Origin: an uncultured Clostridium sp.
Lineage (GTDB): Bacteria; Bacillota; Clostridia; Oscillospirales; Acutalibacteraceae
NCBI GenBank assembly: GCA_958422185.1
Contig: CATZNW010000007.1
Coordinates: forward strand, 21,598 to 85,597
Direction: 5' to 3'
DNA length: 64,000 nt
Under the pieces are notes generated by a model. The model saw only the letters and a program-made list of their open reading frames with translations. It was not told where the DNA came from and ran no database searches. Below, piece by piece: positions 62,351 to 64,000 of this stretch. Made by a program: the position numbers and the translations under genes. The first letter of the stretch is position 1. The number at the start of each line of letters is the position of its first letter.

Positions 62351-62482
62351 TCAGCAACCGCAGCCGCAGTCGTTGTTGTTGCCGCAACCGCAATTGCCGA
62401 AGCCGCCGCAGAGGAGAAGGATTATAATAAGGATAATAACCCAGGAAGTTCCACCGCAGCCGTTGTTACAACCGCAACCCAT
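62351..62482 (-). CDS. Cys-rich single-span membrane microprotein (43 residues)
   Basis: A 43-codon frame begins at ATG 62482 with GGGAGG 7 bp upstream. It reads MGCGCNNGCGG, a hydrophobic helix of about 11 residues centred on VIILIIILLL (15-24), then a Gly/Asn/Cys tail with CGCG twice. Nine cysteines (3, 5, 9, 25, 31, 33, 39, 41, 43) flank the helix. The layout recalls YjcZ-type small sporulation proteins but with cysteine in place of tyrosine. A strong terminator follows. It lies 60 bp after the SDR gene and may be co-transcribed. Confidence 0.7.
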   Translation of the reverse strand: MGCGCNNGCGGTSWVIILIIILLLCGGFGNCGCGNNNDCGCGC

Positions 62483-62542
62483 AATCGTACCTCCCTTCGC
62501 TTTTCTAAACCATACTATGAAAAGGAAGGAAGAATGTTACAA

Positions 62543-63214
62543 TCAAATAACGATACCGCCGCTCACTGAAATATCCTGCCCTGTTATATAAGAACTGCCG
62601 GCAAGAAAATATACGGTTTCAGCAACGTCAAACGGAGAACCGAGTCTGCCGAGCGGAACTTCTTCTGTAAGTTCCCTTTCGCTGAACTGCGAATTCATTC
62701 TTGTGTCTATAATGCCGGGGGAAACACTGTTTACGGTTATTCCGCTTGGGGCAAGTTCTTTTGCCAGTGCTTTTGTAAGCCCTATAACGCCCGCCTTGCT
62801 CATTGAATAAAGCGTTTCGCATGAGGCGCCCGTTTCTCCCCACATGGATGCAATATTGATGATCGCGCCGCTGTGCACTTTCAGCATCAGATTAGCGGCT
62901 TCCTTGCAGCAGAAATAAACCGCACGCGAATTTACCGCCATCAGCTCTTCATAATCATGATATTCCGTATCGTTGATCATCTTAATCAGACTTACGCCGG
63001 CGTTATTCACAAGCACATCAAGCGTTTTAAAATCGGAAAAAAGAGCTTTTATGTCCTGCGCTCTTCTTAGATCACATTTTACAGGCGTAACGCAGTCAAG
63101 ATCCGGAAGCGTTTCATTATAAGTAATAAACACATCGTTTCCCTTTTCCGCAAAAAGGCGCGCGCATGCACTGCCTATTCCCGTTGCACCGCCAGTAATA
63201 AGGATTTTTTTCAT
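62543..63214 (-). CDS. Short-chain dehydrogenase/reductase (FabG-like)
   Basis: The 223-residue product starts at ATG 63214 (MKKILITGG) after AAGGTGATG; the frame extends to 63277 without support. It has the NAD(P) motif TGGATGIGSA, NNAG, catalytic Ser (IINIASM), YSMSK and the PGIIDT segment. It reduces or oxidises a carbonyl/alcohol; it may be a 3-oxoacyl-ACP reductase, but no fatty-acid genes are nearby. Confidence 0.9.
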   Translation of the reverse strand: MKKILITGGATGIGSACARLFAEKGNDVFITYNETLPDLDCVTPVKCDLRRAQDIKALFSDFKTLDVLVNNAGVSLIKMINDTEYHDYEELMAVNSRAVYFCCKEAANLMLKVHSGAIINIASMWGETGASCETLYSMSKAGVIGLTKALAKELAPSGITVNSVSPGIIDTRMNSQFSERELTEEVPLGRLGSPFDVAETVYFLAGSSYITGQDISVSGGIVI

Positions 63215-63267
63215 TTCATCATCACCTTGCTTGTCGATTTTCGGACGGATCTGCCGCCTTATGAGAT

Positions 63268-63312
63268 ATGTTAGCATAAAATATTGTAATTTTCAACGAA
63301 GTGTGATATTAT
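63268..63312. promoter_or_regulatory. Overlapping divergent promoters
   Basis: Minus strand TTGAAA-17-TAACAT (63268-63296) for the SDR gene, and plus strand TTGTAA-17-TATTAT (63284-63312) for the 63344 gene. Their -35 boxes overlap, so use of one may hinder the other. Confidence 0.55.
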
Positions 63313-63343
63313 TTACAATAATATCTGAAAGAACGGTGATAGT

Positions 63344-63859
63344 ATGGACTTTGATTTTTCAACGATTTCTCTTTACGTCGACAAAGACGAAAATTTGATC
63401 GGGATCCCCTGCGGAGAAAGCGAAAAATACGGAATTGCGGATATCGATACCGTATTACTGCTTAAAGCGCCGTATAATGCCAAGCAGGTTGAAGATTTCA
63501 TTGAAAAGATATTTGACGCCTGCTTTTCCAAAAAGCACAATGATGAAAGCGATGTTTCAACCATTGAAAAATACACGAAAAAGAAAGGCTTTGTTAACGC
63601 CACTTCCGATTTAACCCTGATCTCGCTTGTCAGAACAAAGGACTCCTATTCCATTATGCCCACTTTTAACGACTATGAAAAGGGCCCGCTGTGCATTGAT
63701 GATGACGAAAGAATAGTTCCGCTTCAATATAACGAGGGTGAACTTTTTGAGCATATTCACGATATTATAATGGTATATATGAAAGCGAACGCGTTTTATA
63801 AAGAACAGCAGATAGCGGAACAGCACAGGCGTAACAAGCAAAGCGATAATTTAAACTAA
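63344..63859 (+). CDS. Hypothetical protein, unknown function
   Basis: This 171-residue soluble protein has no signal peptide, membrane helix or motif I recognise. It is acidic in the first half (DIDTVLLLKAPYNAKQVEDFIEKIFDACF) and ends in a basic, helical tail (EQQIAEQHRRNKQ). GGTGAT precedes the ATG. A promoter and terminator frame it as a single gene. Confidence 0.65.
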   Translation: MDFDFSTISLYVDKDENLIGIPCGESEKYGIADIDTVLLLKAPYNAKQVEDFIEKIFDACFSKKHNDESDVSTIEKYTKKKGFVNATSDLTLISLVRTKDSYSIMPTFNDYEKGPLCIDDDERIVPLQYNEGELFEHIHDIIMVYMKANAFYKEQQIAEQHRRNKQSDNLN

Positions 63860-63876
63860 ATACAACGATGAAATAA

Positions 63877-63907
63877 GGGGCTGTGATCCACAGCCCCTCT
63901 TTTATTT
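63877..63907. terminator. Terminator between convergent genes
   Basis: Perfect 9-bp stem GGGGCTGTG (63877-63885) with CACAGCCCC (63889-63897), loop ATC, T-rich tail on the plus strand. Confidence 0.9.
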
Positions 63908-63912
63908 GAAAA

Positions 63913-64000
63913 TTAAATGGATTTAAGAAGCGCCGGAAGACGTGTAAGCGCACCGCCGAGGCGCCAGAAGATCTTGTTGAATCCGGCGAAGGAAGATCTG
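63913..64000 (-). CDS. C-terminal end of a gene continuing beyond the window
   Basis: On the minus strand one frame stays open from the edge to TAA at 63913 and reads FAGFNKIFWRLGGALTRLP near its end. Its position, ending just before a shared terminator, suggests a real gene, but 28 codons are too few to identify it. Confidence 0.45.
   Translation of the reverse strand, partial: RSSFAGFNKIFWRLGGALTRLPALLKSI

Noticed and set aside
62247..62591. Plus-strand Pro/Gln-rich frames opposite the microprotein
   Set aside because: They are the antisense of the Cys/Gly-rich gene, with no ribosome site, and read through its terminator.

Overview
The window looks like chromosomal DNA of an anaerobic, gut-type Firmicute of class Clostridia. 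I infer this from pyruvate:ferredoxin oxidoreductase, a ctsR-mcsA-mcsB-clpC heat-shock operon, a radical-SAM sulfatase-type maturase, a ferredoxin-thioredoxin-reductase-like protein, GPH-type sugar symporters beside glycosidases, strong AGGAGG ribosome-binding sites and sigmaA-type promoters. I cannot name a genus. No phage, insertion sequence, CRISPR array or rRNA is visible. Most genes lie on the minus strand.

Layout. 1-4389: glycan region with a truncated GH2 glycosidase, a GPH symporter and a divergent DUF4874/DUF4832-type protein. 4466-11868: yebC, an alpha/beta-hydrolase-like protein, a TagH/Wzt-type ABC ATPase, ilvD, a DUF1648-type membrane protein, lysS with an unusual N-terminal extension, and greA. 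12018-13870: methyltransferase, MazG-like and NUDIX proteins, and a decayed low-molecular-weight tyrosine phosphatase. 14016-16911: lysC-hom-ACT regulator operon. 17132-22569: AI-2E-family permease; an amino-acid ABC transporter operon that continues into a ferredoxin-thioredoxin-reductase-like protein and thioredoxin; two small unknowns. 22694-26488: inositol genes iolG-iolD-iolE behind a structured leader. 26757-30274: TSCPD protein, GH36-like glycosidase and zinc-ribbon signal peptidase. 30365-34189: MFS transporter, metallophosphoesterase and AraC regulator. 34327-37866: PFOR. 38220-45392: Gly/Ser-linker membrane protein, NAD synthetase, aldose epimerase, an acidic unknown, M28 membrane peptidase and GH20 hexosaminidase. 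45494-46747: tRNA-Arg(CCG) and tRNA-Ala(CGC) flanking a membrane-protein gene with a transcription-attenuator leader. 46837-54528: a GPH transporter pseudogene, then an alkaline-phosphatase-superfamily protein, MFS transporter, second metallophosphoesterase, AraC regulator and anaerobic-sulfatase-type maturase. 54582-64000: rmuC, hisC, the clpC operon with CtsR boxes, a 43-residue Cys-rich membrane microprotein, an SDR oxidoreductase and unknowns.

How it works together. The organism appears to take up and hydrolyse glycans, inositol and phosphate esters, oxidise pyruvate with ferredoxin, and make branched-chain and aspartate-family amino acids and histidine. The most unusual points are the LysRS fused to two DUF1508-like repeats, the attenuator leader at 46304-46450, the structured iol leader, the FTR/thioredoxin pair at the end of an amino-acid transporter operon, the Cys-rich microprotein, a small gene that seems to start at ATT, and two genes caught in decay. 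No feature is clearly a wholly new multi-gene system. All family assignments are from reading the translated sequence; no database search was possible.
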